From Calothrix sp. C42_A2020_038 (GTDB lineage: Bacteria; Cyanobacteriota; Cyanobacteriia; Cyanobacteriales; Nostocaceae), in assembly GCA_015272395.1 (NCBI GenBank), contig JACYLQ010000005.1, forward strand, positions 400,914 through 464,913: a stretch of DNA of 64,000 nt, read 5' to 3'. Below the pieces are notes generated by a model. The model saw only the letters and a list, made by a program, of their open reading frames with translations, was not told where the DNA came from and searched no databases. The position numbers and the translations under genes were made by a program. Below are positions 46,793-57,100 of the stretch, piece after piece (within the stretch, counting starts at the first letter, position 1; the number at the start of each line of letters is the position of its first letter).

Positions 46793-49039
46793 ATGCCATT
46801 GAAAATCTCTTTAAAAATTGGTGGACGAGTTCAAATTACCAACAGGGAAGTTTTACCTGTCACCCTGGCTATTTTTGACCAAGCAGGACAAATTGCTGAA
46901 CTAGTTTCCTACCTTGCTCCTTTACCCAGACCACTCGCAGAAAAGTTCCAACAATGGCAGTATTATATCGGTTTGCAAGGTAATCGTCGGGTTGCAAAAA
47001 ATCGCGGTAATTTGCTGTCTGGAGTTGTTAACCTGAGCGAATTAGCCTCTGCTCTAAAATCCGAATTGAATAAATGGTTGGGTGAGGATGGTTGGATTGA
47101 TGACAAGGGTCAATCCGACCCACGAGTAATTTTGCTGTTAGAAAAATTACGGACAAAAATTACACAAGATGAAGAAGTTCAAATTATTGTCCAGACCGAA
47201 GACCGACAATTACGGGGACTACCGTGGCAAGAATGGGATGTCCTAACTGGTTATACTCGTAAAGGTGTTGAAGTTGCCATTAGTGCGACAAATTTTCAGC
47301 GCTTGACCCAAAAGCCAACACCGCAACTGCGAGCAACTGCACGTATACTCGTGGTTTTTGGTGACGAACAGTTGGATTTCCGCGAAGAAGAAGAATTTAT
47401 CACCAACCTCAAACGGTACGGTGGAGAACCCCATATCCTCAGACAACCAACCTATCAAGAATTAGAACAAAAATTAAAAGACCCGCAAGGATGGCATATT
47501 TTCTTTTTTGCAGGACATAGCGAAAGTGACCGCAACGGACGAATTGGCTGGATTCAAATTAATCCTAGTCAAGGTCAAGAGGGAATTGTCGAAATTGGTC
47601 AACTCAAAGATTTGCTTGTGGGGGTTATTAATCAAAAGTTACAATTGGCCATTTTTAATTCTTGTGATGGTTTGGGATTAGCGAATCAACTTACTGAGTT
47701 ATCCTTGCCCTACTGTATCGTCATGCGCGAGATGGTTGAATCTTCTGTTGCCAGGGAATTATTGCGTCATTTTTTGATAGCTTTTGTCAAAGATAACTCC
47801 TTGTTTACAGCCATGAACATTGCTAGACAGCAACTGCAACATAAATTTGAACCTGGCAAAAGTTGGCTACCGGTAATTGTTGCTAATCCCTTGGCGCCTG
47901 AACTCACTTGGAACCATCTTTTTTCAGAACGCAGATTATCTTGGCAATGGGAAGCAGTGCTAGGGATAATTGCGATCGCAATTTTAATTTGTCTTCCTCT
48001 CAGCGTTTTTACTGAATTTCCCAGTTGGGAAACTTTCATATTTTACACCCAACTTTATCCACACCTGATTGTTTATCCTTCTCTATTTTTGTGGATATCG
48101 TTATTCTCGTCCTACAAGGCCCATTGCATGATACGTGTAAAAACTCGTTTATTCATGACTTTAACTGCTCTTACCGTGCTATTCACAATAGGGGCATTAT
48201 TTTTTGAATTAAGCGGCGATCGCATCATGCTGTTAGAGTTTAAAACTGATGCAATCACAACGATTTCTGCCCCCCAATTACCATCACTTTACAACAAATG
48301 GCAAACATCCGCCTCCAAAATTAAAAGTATTCCTCCGGAAATTTTTGACGCTAGTCAAGCTTTTGACCAGGAAGGTAATTTGACCCTGAAAAAAACAGCA
48401 TTAGAATCTGCCTTAGAACGGATGCATACCATTGAGGATATCAGGGAATTACAAGGGCTATTTCGGATTGCTACCACCTACGATATATGGAAAGGAAATA
48501 CCCAAGCTTTTTCGATAAGTCGCTGGTTTTATGCTCTCACTTTTGTGGCAATTGTCGGTTGTGGTGTACAAATTTTTGCCCTAGTTGGGATAATTTTGTT
48601 CGTTCCCGATGCGATTTTTAATAAAAACAAGTACTTGACATATTTAGTAATGTGTGAATTAGGTATTCTTTTGTGGATACCTTTCCAAGGCTACAGTGTT
48701 GAATATATCAAAAGTCTGTTATTTTCCTACGAGTTTCGCGGTGTTTTAGCGGGTTTAAATATTCTTATTTACGGTTTGATAGCTCTGCTGTTTTCCACAA
48801 CAGTCAGCAGCATTTACAAAAGCGCAACCAAAACATATCGCCCAATTTTATTAATTTTCCTATTGGTGAGTTTACTTTTAACCTTACTAATGGGTGTATT
48901 TGGATTTGAGCAGATTAATCGATTATTTGGAATGGGTAGCACCGACCCCCTCACCCCTTGGTTCGCAACAACAATTTTTCTAATTCCCTTATTTTTCCTC
49001 CTGGTGCATCTCATAGATCTAGGCATAAACAATGAATAA
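46793..49039 (+). CDS. CHAT-domain (caspase-like) protease with multi-pass membrane C-terminus
   Basis: The 748-residue product has an N-terminal part (1-180) of mixed structure and a CHAT protease domain (about 180-370). The catalytic dyad is His242 (FFFAGHSESD) and Cys291 (AIFNSCDGLGLA). From about 383 on there are about eight hydrophobic helices with an outside loop at about 475-580. CHAT domains are caspase/separase relatives used in bacterial conflict and cell-death systems. Fusion to a large membrane part suggests it senses the envelope or damages it. The gene contains the window's only two GCGATCGC sites (about 47972 and 48218). Confidence 0.85.
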   Translation: MPLKISLKIGGRVQITNREVLPVTLAIFDQAGQIAELVSYLAPLPRPLAEKFQQWQYYIGLQGNRRVAKNRGNLLSGVVNLSELASALKSELNKWLGEDGWIDDKGQSDPRVILLLEKLRTKITQDEEVQIIVQTEDRQLRGLPWQEWDVLTGYTRKGVEVAISATNFQRLTQKPTPQLRATARILVVFGDEQLDFREEEEFITNLKRYGGEPHILRQPTYQELEQKLKDPQGWHIFFFAGHSESDRNGRIGWIQINPSQGQEGIVEIGQLKDLLVGVINQKLQLAIFNSCDGLGLANQLTELSLPYCIVMREMVESSVARELLRHFLIAFVKDNSLFTAMNIARQQLQHKFEPGKSWLPVIVANPLAPELTWNHLFSERRLSWQWEAVLGIIAIAILICLPLSVFTEFPSWETFIFYTQLYPHLIVYPSLFLWISLFSSYKAHCMIRVKTRLFMTLTALTVLFTIGALFFELSGDRIMLLEFKTDAITTISAPQLPSLYNKWQTSASKIKSIPPEIFDASQAFDQEGNLTLKKTALESALERMHTIEDIRELQGLFRIATTYDIWKGNTQAFSISRWFYALTFVAIVGCGVQIFALVGIILFVPDAIFNKNKYLTYLVMCELGILLWIPFQGYSVEYIKSLLFSYEFRGVLAGLNILIYGLIALLFSTTVSSIYKSATKTYRPILLIFLLVSLLLTLLMGVFGFEQINRLFGMGSTDPLTPWFATTIFLIPLFFLLVHLIDLGINNE

Positions 49040-49041
49040 AT

Positions 49042-49635
49042 ATGGATAAACACATCATCGTTACACTGATAATTTGTTTAGGGTATATTTTGCCAGTTTT
49101 ACTAATTTATTGGCAATTAGTTCCCTTCTCCTGGCGATTTTTTCTGCTGATTTTTGCTGCCTTGGCTATTATTGCTATCGCGCGGTTGTATAGATTTTCG
49201 GCAACAGAACTAGGATTTACTCGCCAAAACCTGAAACAATCCCTGAATGCGATTGCTTTACCAACCTTGGCTTCTGCCGTGATGATGGTAATTTACTATA
49301 CTAAACAAGGGGCGCGTATTGATAATTCTGACTATACATGGATTTTCTATCTTTTCTTTGTGCTGATATCTTCACCTTTACAAGAATTTTTATATCGCGG
49401 CTTTTTATTCGGGATTTTGACTAGAGCAAAATTAAGGGTTTGGTTACAAGTTGTTCTCTCTACCTTTTTATATGGACTTGTGCATTTGATTTATCGAGAC
49501 CCTCCCACCCTCATCCTCACATCCTTGATTGGTTTATATTGGGGTTGTCATTACACCAAATATCGTAATCTCTACAGTATCATTATCAGCCACTCCCTCC
49601 TCGGTGCGATTGCAATTCTAGTCGGGTTGGTATAA
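49042..49635 (+). CDS. CPBP-family intramembrane protease (CAAX-protease-like)
   Basis: The 197-residue product starts 3 bases after the CHAT stop, so it is almost surely cotranscribed. It has about six hydrophobic helices. The CPBP motifs are PLQEFLYRGFLFG (usually EExxxR; here QE), LYGLVHLIY (FxxxH type) and ISHSLLG. Members cleave within the membrane or act in maturation and immunity of secreted peptides. Replacement of the first Glu by Gln may weaken metal-based catalysis. In this operon it could process the CHAT membrane part or the secreted products downstream. Confidence 0.82.
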   Translation: MDKHIIVTLIICLGYILPVLLIYWQLVPFSWRFFLLIFAALAIIAIARLYRFSATELGFTRQNLKQSLNAIALPTLASAVMMVIYYTKQGARIDNSDYTWIFYLFFVLISSPLQEFLYRGFLFGILTRAKLRVWLQVVLSTFLYGLVHLIYRDPPTLILTSLIGLYWGCHYTKYRNLYSIIISHSLLGAIAILVGLV

Positions 49636-49959
49636 ATCTTGAAGCTCTTTTTTGAGCAATTTGCAGCACACCCACACGTCAATACGTTCAGTTAAGCCTA
49701 GATATTCAAAATCACCAATCTCAGCTAGCACCAGTTCCTCGGCGAGAAATCTAACTGCGCTATTTTAATATTTTGATATTTTTTTACTTCATCTTCACTT
49801 TCCCAAAAATTAATTATTCGTAATTTGCAGCATCCAGTTAATTAGCTACGTATATAAACTATGAAGAAAAGAAAACAAAATTACTCTAGTAAAATCTTGA
49901 GTCTTAATCAACTCTTGACTTTCAAATAACTGCAAACAGATTTCTAGTTTTTAACCATT
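49636..49959. other. Spacer after the CPBP gene
   Basis: 324 bases with no gene. The minus strand at about 49650-49770 shows broken traces of frame (TTGAAGCTC..., AGCACCAGTTCC), but I cannot tie them to a family. The rest is AT-rich upstream sequence of the secreted gene. Confidence 0.4.
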
Positions 49960-50625
49960 ATGCAGACACAACAAATTAAAAAACAATCTTCACCTTTCCC
50001 CCTCATGAACAAAGCATTTGCAAAATTTTCAGTTTTTCTGATTATTTTCGCCAATATTAGCCCTGCATTAGCAATCTCAAAACCTCAGAACATCCTATCA
50101 TCACAACCCATTATTGTAGCTGGCTTATTCAAAAATTTAAATCGAGGACTACAGACTATCGATCGAGTTGAAAGACAACAAGATGCAGCAAGAAGAAGAG
50201 AAGAACAAAGAAAATTGCGAGAACAAAGAAGAGAACAAAGATTTTTAGAACGTCAAGCGCGCGAAGAAAAAATAAGAAGAAGAGCCGAAGAATACGCAGA
50301 AGCTCGCAGACGTGCAACCCAAAGACAACTGGAAGAAGCAGAAAAAAGAAGACGGTATTTTGAAAGTTTATCCCCAAAACAACAACAAGCTTATATTAGA
50401 CAACAACAACAACTTCGGCAAAAACAATTAGAAGCTCGTTTATTTTTATTGGGATGGGGAATGAAATTACTCATGAATAGTGGTAGTGCCAGTGGTTCAT
50501 CACAACCAACATCAAACCCTCAGTATATTTACGAGGAAAGGCACAGACCAACTTATAACCCTGCTCCTAACCCAACTCAACCCATACATCCAAATTACGG
50601 TAGTTGTCATCATTACAGTTGTTAG
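49960..50625 (+). CDS. Secreted coiled-coil protein, Arg/Glu/Gln-rich
   Basis: The 221-residue product has a signal peptide (NKAFAKFSVFLIIFANISPALA); Met16 (50005) is an alternative start. The mature protein has a long charged helix at about 65-160 made of REEQR, LREQRREQR, RRRAEEYAEARRR and EEAEKRRRYFE stretches, probably a coiled coil. A hydrophobic patch (LFLLGWGMKLLMNSG, about 165) and a proline-rich tail with CHHYSC at the very end follow. No family is recognised. It lies 325 bases after the CPBP gene on the same strand and could belong to that module. Confidence 0.65.
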   Translation: MQTQQIKKQSSPFPLMNKAFAKFSVFLIIFANISPALAISKPQNILSSQPIIVAGLFKNLNRGLQTIDRVERQQDAARRREEQRKLREQRREQRFLERQAREEKIRRRAEEYAEARRRATQRQLEEAEKRRRYFESLSPKQQQAYIRQQQQLRQKQLEARLFLLGWGMKLLMNSGSASGSSQPTSNPQYIYEERHRPTYNPAPNPTQPIHPNYGSCHHYSC

Positions 50626-50714
50626 TAAAAATTAATCTTGTAAGACATTCTTAAGCATCTATGAATTGTTGATTAAATCTTCAAGCTCAACTCATTAATA
50701 ATTGAAAACTAACT

Positions 50715-51161
50715 ATGAAACTACCAAAACTTACCCCAATCTTCACTTTTGTCCTCCTTCCATTGGTTATGTCATCTTTCACCCTAGCTCCAGTCAATGC
50801 AAACACACCTAGAAACCCTTTGAAAAAATTTTCTAATCAGCAAGTTTTAAAGCAGGTTAACGATACTGTTTGCGAAAATTACGTTACCAATAGAACCAAA
50901 GATAGAGCTTGTATTATGTTAACCACTACTGGCATTTTAAGATTAAATAAATTAAAGTTCAATGCTATTGGAGTCAATTTTAGGAATAGTTCTCAACGTC
51001 AATCTTTTGTGATAGCAGCAACCAGGATTTTAACTGAAGATAGATTTTTTTCATCTGCGCTCAGGGTTGCATCCAGAGATTTGACTGGAAGGGAACAAGC
51101 AGATATTCTACACCGTTTTATCTTATATTATGGAATGCTCCAAAAAGCTGGTTATCACTAG
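50715..51161 (+). CDS. Small secreted protein, unknown function
   Basis: The 148-residue product has a signal peptide (KLTPIFTFVLLPLVMSSFTLAPVNA, cleavage near residue 30). The mature part is basic and helical, with two cysteines (VCENYVTNRTKDRAC) that could pair, and ends RFILYYGMLQKAGYH. No family is recognised. It follows the coiled-coil protein by 90 bases on the same strand, so the two may be one unit. Confidence 0.6.
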   Translation: MKLPKLTPIFTFVLLPLVMSSFTLAPVNANTPRNPLKKFSNQQVLKQVNDTVCENYVTNRTKDRACIMLTTTGILRLNKLKFNAIGVNFRNSSQRQSFVIAATRILTEDRFFSSALRVASRDLTGREQADILHRFILYYGMLQKAGYH

Positions 51162-51162
51162 A

Positions 51163-51340
51163 ATGATTTTACGAATGCTGTAAAATCTCGTTTAACCCCA
51201 GTAACCATTGATAACAAGGCTCGTCGATAGGCGCCATATCCCGACGTTGTTGTGCTAAGGATTCTGTCTGTAAGCCAAGCTGTTGCTAGTTGTTGCTCTG
51301 ATAAAACTTCGGTCAGCGATCGATTAAATTGTTCATACTT
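51163..51340 (-). pseudogene. Possible decayed 3' extension of the methyltransferase partner gene
   Basis: Beyond the TGA that ends the 189-residue frame, minus-strand frames contain protein-like stretches in two phases: FNRSLTEVLSEQQLATAW in one, then LAQQRRDMAPIDEPCYQWLLGLNEILQ in another. This pattern is what a frameshifted gene end or another gene's tail would look like. Its first bases also resemble 44647-44680. The 64-residue frame (TTG start, 51352) is not convincing as an independent gene. Confidence 0.3.
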
Positions 51341-51902
51341 CAACAATACCAACCCATTCAGAACGGGCGCCTCTGATATTAGCTTTATATACTGATGAAT
51401 ACGGATAATTTTCGGCTAAACTGCGCGTCATCATAAAACCATCAGCATTCAGCTTCAATAGTTCATACTTTCGTAGTACAGGTGTAATATGTTGCTTATC
51501 TAAAGAACGCATAGAAATACCGTCACACCAAGAAAAGTCTCTATTACTATTACTGCCCTTGTGTAACCTGATATTTTGCTTAGGTTCAATAGCTTTAACA
51601 CATAATTGTAAAATTGTTAAACATACTAATGCTCTACCAACTTCGCTTGTTACAGAATTGACAAGTGCATCTAGAAGATCTCTATGTTCTTGTGATAGCT
51701 GCGAAAAATCTAAGTTTGATGAGAAATCTCTACACAAAAGTATTTGTCTCTCTAAATAACCATTAGATAATTCGGCAGCTATTTTAATATACCGTGTCTT
51801 TGCAGTTGAACTCATTCCCCCTTCTAGAAAAGTTTCAAATGTTCCATCTGGTAAAACTAGCTCACTTCTATTTGCGTATACTTTTAAATATATCTCATCC
51901 AT
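51333..51902 (-). CDS. Methyltransferase-linked protein, possible truncated restriction endonuclease
   Basis: The 189-residue product starts 3 bases after the methyltransferase stop. The N-terminal part is EIYLKVYANRSELVLPDGTFE. The C-terminal part, DGISMRSLDKQHITPVLRKYELLKLNADGFMMTRSLAENYPYSSVYKANIRGARSEWVGIVE, reads like the DNA-recognition or winged-helix half of a larger type II restriction protein that continues after this point. Here it stops at once. With the debris downstream, I infer loss of the nuclease half, leaving an orphan methyltransferase. An alternative is a complete small accessory protein. Confidence 0.5.
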   Translation of the reverse strand: MDEIYLKVYANRSELVLPDGTFETFLEGGMSSTAKTRYIKIAAELSNGYLERQILLCRDFSSNLDFSQLSQEHRDLLDALVNSVTSEVGRALVCLTILQLCVKAIEPKQNIRLHKGSNSNRDFSWCDGISMRSLDKQHITPVLRKYELLKLNADGFMMTRSLAENYPYSSVYKANIRGARSEWVGIVEV

Positions 51903-51905
51903 TAT

Positions 51906-53882
51906 TTATAAACTCTTACGAAGTTGTACACTTTTAGGGTTTAATGTTGGAAAAGTATAAGGAATCAAATACTTACCTTTGGGAATTTGTGAGTTAGTAT
52001 TATGGCTCCTAACTTCATAACCCATCATGCGTAGAGATTTAAGGTAGCAAAATATTTCTTCTGCGTCTACGTCCCATTTTTCAGCAAGCTCCGTTACTGA
52101 GAGTTGAGCAGAAATACCAACACCATTTGTAACAGATTGAATTACACGCCAAAAATTATTTACTTCTTCTTTTGGATGAAAAGTCATTTTTCCTCTGATT
52201 TTTGGACTATATTGATAGTACCCTGATAATTGCACTAAGTCGGCTTTACCTGTAATCTCATTCAATTTTTCTTCAAGAAATTTCCAAACAGATGTAAATA
52301 TTCGTATATCTAAATCATATGCGTATAATTTGACTACATTTGTACCAATTACCCATTCTTCATGTCCGTAAGCCGGATGAATGTCTATAATATATTTTTC
52401 GTGTTCTTGCCAATTTTGATTGAGACTTGCTTTAATTAGCCAATGCTTGTCATTTAAATCGTAAGTAATGTAAACTTTACAAGCTGTAGTAGTGACTTTC
52501 TTTCTCCAAGCAAAATCAGAAGATAAAAACCTTACTGTTTCTCCTTGTTCTGTAGATATAGAGCTAGGAGCAGACAAAATTTTTCCTTGTTTTTTTAAAT
52601 CTAAAATAGCCGATTTCGCCTTTTGCTGGTAAATCTCTGTTAATTCTCTCTTGCGTTGTCGAAAACCTAGCTTCTTATTTTGCGGCAAATAACTTATAGA
52701 AAAAGGTAGTTTAACCTTAATTACTTGGTCTAGAATACTAAGAGCTAGTATTCTGCCCAATTGCGGAGGAACAGAGTTACCGATTTGTTCGATAACGACT
52801 TGTCGATTTCCAACTAGTTCATATTCATCTGGTATTGTTTGCAAACGCTTTAATTCAGAAATTGAAAACTTCCGATTTTCCCAGCTAAAAGGTCCTGTGT
52901 ATTGTCCCCCCTGTGCTTTAATTGTTCTTACTGGGTTTTGAGGATCTGCTTTATACAGAAAATCTGAAAATTTTGACCTCCAACTAAATATTGGATTAGG
53001 ATAACCCATTTCTTTTGTATAAAAGCTATAATTTAATCCAGGTGGGATGTGTTCCAGTAAATGACCATATCTTCCATTTAGTCCTGTTTCTACGTCTAAA
53101 GTAGAGATACCTTTAACAGCTTGTCCTGCTGAGTAATAAGGTTGTTGATTGAGAGAGTCCATACCATGAGTAGGATATGGGAATAAATATTCAGCTTCTT
53201 TCAAGCCAATAATAAATAAGCGTTCTCTATGTTGAGGAACTCCATAGTCGGCTGCATCTAATATACGAAAGTAAATTTTATAACCAACTTCCCTAAAAGC
53301 TTCTTGAATATTTTGCCAATCTTCTCCTTTATTGGCACCAGTAATGCCATAAACATTTTCAAACAAAAATCCTAATGGTTGAAGCGCGCGGAGAATGCGA
53401 ACATATTCTTGAAATAAAGTACCCCTAACATCACTCGTTCCTAATACTCCTGCTGCCCTACGCCCAGCAGCGGAAAATGTTTGACATGGTGGTCCACCGA
53501 TAATAAAGTCTATTTTAAAGTCAAATAATGGTAAATATTCTCTAATATCAATACATGTAGGTTTTGACCCTTCTAGCAATTTTCCTGGTAAAGAATTATG
53601 CTGTAGTGTTTGAATATACTTAGCTTCAATCTCAACCATTTCAACTATATCAAAACCAGCGTCATGAAAAGCAATGTCTAACCCACCTCCACCAGAAAAT
53701 AAACTGAGGGTTTTAATTGGAGTATGTTTATTTTGAGAAAAATATTGTCTTAAATATTTACCAAAGTCATCTATCCATCCTGGTTCTTGTCTAACTCCTA
53801 AAATTGCTAGCATCTCCTGAAACCAATTTGTATTCATCACTTTACAATCTGGTAAATCAAGAGGTAGAGACAACTGCTGCAT
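51906..53882 (-). CDS. C5-cytosine DNA methyltransferase with long C-terminal extension
   Basis: The 658-residue product has all core C5-methyltransferase motifs: I LFSGGGGLDIAFHDAG (about 62), IV GGPPCQTFSAAGRR with catalytic Cys (about 131), VI ENVYGI, VIII QHRERLFIIGL, and X QIGNSVPPQLG. The target-recognition stretch lies between VIII and IX (about 230-330) and gives no readable specificity. About 260 residues after motif X are extra (LSVTELAEKWDVDAEEIFCYLKSLRMMGYEV looks like a winged helix). Many enzymes are 320-450 aa, so this extension is unusual. The region has no GGCGCC between about 51372 and 54252, in contrast to the rest of the window. Confidence 0.88.
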   Translation of the reverse strand: MQQLSLPLDLPDCKVMNTNWFQEMLAILGVRQEPGWIDDFGKYLRQYFSQNKHTPIKTLSLFSGGGGLDIAFHDAGFDIVEMVEIEAKYIQTLQHNSLPGKLLEGSKPTCIDIREYLPLFDFKIDFIIGGPPCQTFSAAGRRAAGVLGTSDVRGTLFQEYVRILRALQPLGFLFENVYGITGANKGEDWQNIQEAFREVGYKIYFRILDAADYGVPQHRERLFIIGLKEAEYLFPYPTHGMDSLNQQPYYSAGQAVKGISTLDVETGLNGRYGHLLEHIPPGLNYSFYTKEMGYPNPIFSWRSKFSDFLYKADPQNPVRTIKAQGGQYTGPFSWENRKFSISELKRLQTIPDEYELVGNRQVVIEQIGNSVPPQLGRILALSILDQVIKVKLPFSISYLPQNKKLGFRQRKRELTEIYQQKAKSAILDLKKQGKILSAPSSISTEQGETVRFLSSDFAWRKKVTTTACKVYITYDLNDKHWLIKASLNQNWQEHEKYIIDIHPAYGHEEWVIGTNVVKLYAYDLDIRIFTSVWKFLEEKLNEITGKADLVQLSGYYQYSPKIRGKMTFHPKEEVNNFWRVIQSVTNGVGISAQLSVTELAEKWDVDAEEIFCYLKSLRMMGYEVRSHNTNSQIPKGKYLIPYTFPTLNPKSVQLRKSL

Positions 53883-53954
53883 TGCTTGTATTTAATATTA
53901 GAATACTATTTACAACAATACACCATTTATGCGAGGCTTTGGTAGAGACGTGAT

Positions 53955-54100
53955 TGATCACCCAACTTTTCACGTGATATGGAAAAACCAACATAAAACC
54001 TATCCCTTAACCCCCTTCTTCCTTGAAGGAAAGGGGGAAAATATACTCTTCTCTTCTGTAAGAATAGAATTGTCGCGAATCAGGGGGTTAGGGGAGAGGT
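53955..54100 (+). repeat. Partial copy of MITE-like family A
   Basis: Starts ACTTTTCACGTGATATGGAAAAACC, continues TAAAACCTATCCC, then a hairpin CCCCCTTCTTCC/GGAAAGGGGG and GGGGAGAGG. The right terminal repeat was not seen. It lies between the methyltransferase start and the end of the large esterase gene. Confidence 0.6.
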
Positions 54101-54102
54101 AA

Positions 54103-57100
54103 TTAGCCAGCAATACTTAATGATTCAAACTGTACATTTTTCAACGTTGCTAACAAATTAGCACCTGCACTTATTAAGGTGTCATTACCGCTAATTGTAA
54201 CATTGAGTAAATCTGTCGCAGTCAAAGTACTACCACGACTTATTTCGTCATTGGCGCCAAACCCAATAATAGTAGTTGTACCATTACCTACATTCAGAAC
54301 AAATTTGTCGGTGCCACTACCAGCAAAAACAGTGTTATTACCACCACCAGTAGTAATTACATTTGCACCATCACCTGCGTAAATAGTATTCGTTCCATTC
54401 CCAACGGTAATAGTATCATCGCCGCCGCCTGCGTAAATTAAATTATTGCCATTACCAGTTGAAATACGGTTTTGACCTTCATTTGCGTAAATAGTATTGT
54501 TACCATTACCAAAGAAGAAAGTATCATTGTCGGCGCCACCATAAGCTACATTATTACCTGAACCAGCAATAAAGAAGTCATTACCACCATTACCGTAGAG
54601 AGTATTATTCCCCTCGCGAGCATCAAATAATTCGTCGATGGCTGTACCGTATAAAGTATCATCTCCTTGAGTACCTGTAATTTGGGTTGCAGGGAGGTTA
54701 AGTCCACTAACACCAACGCGCGGGTCAAGGTTGAGTGGTTTGTCCAGTTCCAGCAAGATAATTTCGTTATTGTCGATAGCAGGAGGACGACCAACGGAGA
54801 ATGGATAGTTGTTGTCGTTGGCAACTAAAATCGTTCTTTCGTCAATTACCAACACATTTTCGATGGTTTGGAATGGGAATGTAAAAATTGTACTACCGTC
54901 TTGATTGAGGTCGTTGGGGTCTTGAATATTAAGTAAATTGGCGATTTCCTGTTTACTTACAAAACCGTTAGCGTCTTTTATTGACAAATCAACTTTGTAA
55001 ATTTTCTTGAACAGAGCCGCGTCTGCTTGGTTGTTATCGCGTTCAATAACTAAATACTCATTAGCGTTGATTACTGCAAAATCACCAATCGCATGATTTG
55101 GGTTTTCCATTTGATAGTAACCAACTAAACCCTGATATTGATTCGATGCCAAATCGAATTCATAAATTCGCAGCGAACCAGCAGGGTCTCCGGTAACTGT
55201 GCCTTCGAGCAAAGGATACAATTTGGTTTTGTCAGGATTTATTGCCATTCCCTCAAAACCTCTAGAACTTGCTAGGTTAGGTACTGCGGGTGTACCTACG
55301 AAAAGGTCACGAATTGTATCTCCAAGTCCAGGAAAGTCAGTAAAGTAACCGTCAACACCTAACTCGATAAACTGCTTGTATTCATTGGCTGGGTTGCCAT
55401 TATAATCTGGCGCCAAAAAGACATTCTCATTACGCAGTGTATAAATATGAACTAATAACCCGGCTGCATGAGCATCTTGAATGAGAGTCGTAGGTGCCAA
55501 AAGTGTACCATCACTTGCAGTCGGTACAACTAAACGTTTATTTGGACCAATACCCGCAGCGTATTCAGCAATTTCTTGAAGTTGACTTGGTGTTGTCAAG
55601 TCTCCGTAAGTACGTTGATCTCCACTAATGACAAAATCATATGGACGACTGTTTGCACCACCAAGTAATTGCACCAAGGGAATATCAACATTGACGTTAG
55701 GCATAATAACGTCGTTGAGTTCCTTAAGATTAGTAACTTCAAACGACTGGATAAATACCCGTTGTGGGTCAGTAAAGTTTTGAGCAACGAGAGTATCGAT
55801 TAATTTTTGCCCTAAGTTGACATTGATCGGAGTACCATCAATACGTGTACCTTCACTGGCAAAATAAGTTGGATGCTTTGTTTCTGGATAAATACCTATT
55901 TTGCGTCCTGTTTCCGCTTCGACTTGTTTTACTAAGTCGATAATTTCATCCAAAGTTGGTACTTGGAGTTGGTCATTATTGAAAGCAGTACTGCGTAAAG
56001 CTGGTAAACGCTCAATCGCATTTAAAGTCTTAATTTCTGCTAATGTAAAGTCCTCAGAAAACCAACCACGCACCGAACGTCCATCGATTACTTTTGTTGT
56101 TAAACGGTCAGCAAATTCAGGACGCTCATAAACATCAGTACTAGTTTCTGTATTATTGAGACTACCATCAGCATTGAGAACAGCTAGAGCATTTTCGTGA
56201 CGCGCGATCAAGATACCATCTTTAGTGGGAACTAAATCAGGTTCGATAAAATCGGCGCCTTGAGCAATTGCTAATTTATATGCTGCCAAAGTGTGTTCAG
56301 GACGTTCACCACTGGCGCCTCGGTGTCCTATAACTATAGGTGGTTGTCCGTCAAGTGTATTAAATTCTGGTCTTGCAAGAACATCAGGATTTTGAGGAGA
56401 ACGAACGAATGGCGCCACAATTTGGTCACGGACTAAATCACCTGTACCAGGAAAATCAGTAAAGTAACCATCAACTCCCAACCCAATAAATTGTCTGTAC
56501 TCAAGTTCAGGGTTGCCGTTGTAGTCTGCTGCTAAAAATCTTCTTTCGTTACGAAACGTATATGGGTGTACTAATAAGCCTGCGGCATGGGCATCTTGAA
56601 CTAAGCTGGTTGGAGGTAAAGTAGTTTTGTCAGCGTCATTAACAACACCATCTTGATTGACATCATCAGCAATACCATCATTATTGGCATCTACACCTCT
56701 TACAGAAACAATCATTCGTTTCCAAGGGCCAATACCATCTGCATAGGTAGCAATTTCTCTCAACCCATCAGGTGTTCGTAGGTCACCATAAGTACGTTGA
56801 TCACCGCTAACGACAAAATCATAGGGTCTTGTTTCAATTAATGAACCATCTAACCGCACGTCAACAGCATCGAGTAACTGTACTAAAGGTATATCAATAC
56901 CAGCCGCTGGCATTAACACGCTGTTAAGTTCTTTGAGGTTACTGGTTTCAAATGATTGGATAAATACTCGTTGCGGGTCGGTAAATCCTGTTTTAACTAA
57001 CGTATCAACTAGTTTTTCTTCGAGTGAAAGACCTAAATCATCGTGAAATATGGGATGTTTGGTTTCTGGGTAGATTCCGATTTTACGTCCAGTCAGAGCT

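Noticed and set aside
51158..51352. Separate 64-residue gene with TTG start
   Set aside because: Overlaps the end of the preceding frame, mixes with another protein-like phase, and looks like debris.
54179..56131. Several frames antisense to the esterase gene
   Set aside because: Shadows caused by the repetitive, codon-biased RTX and GDPD coding sequence.
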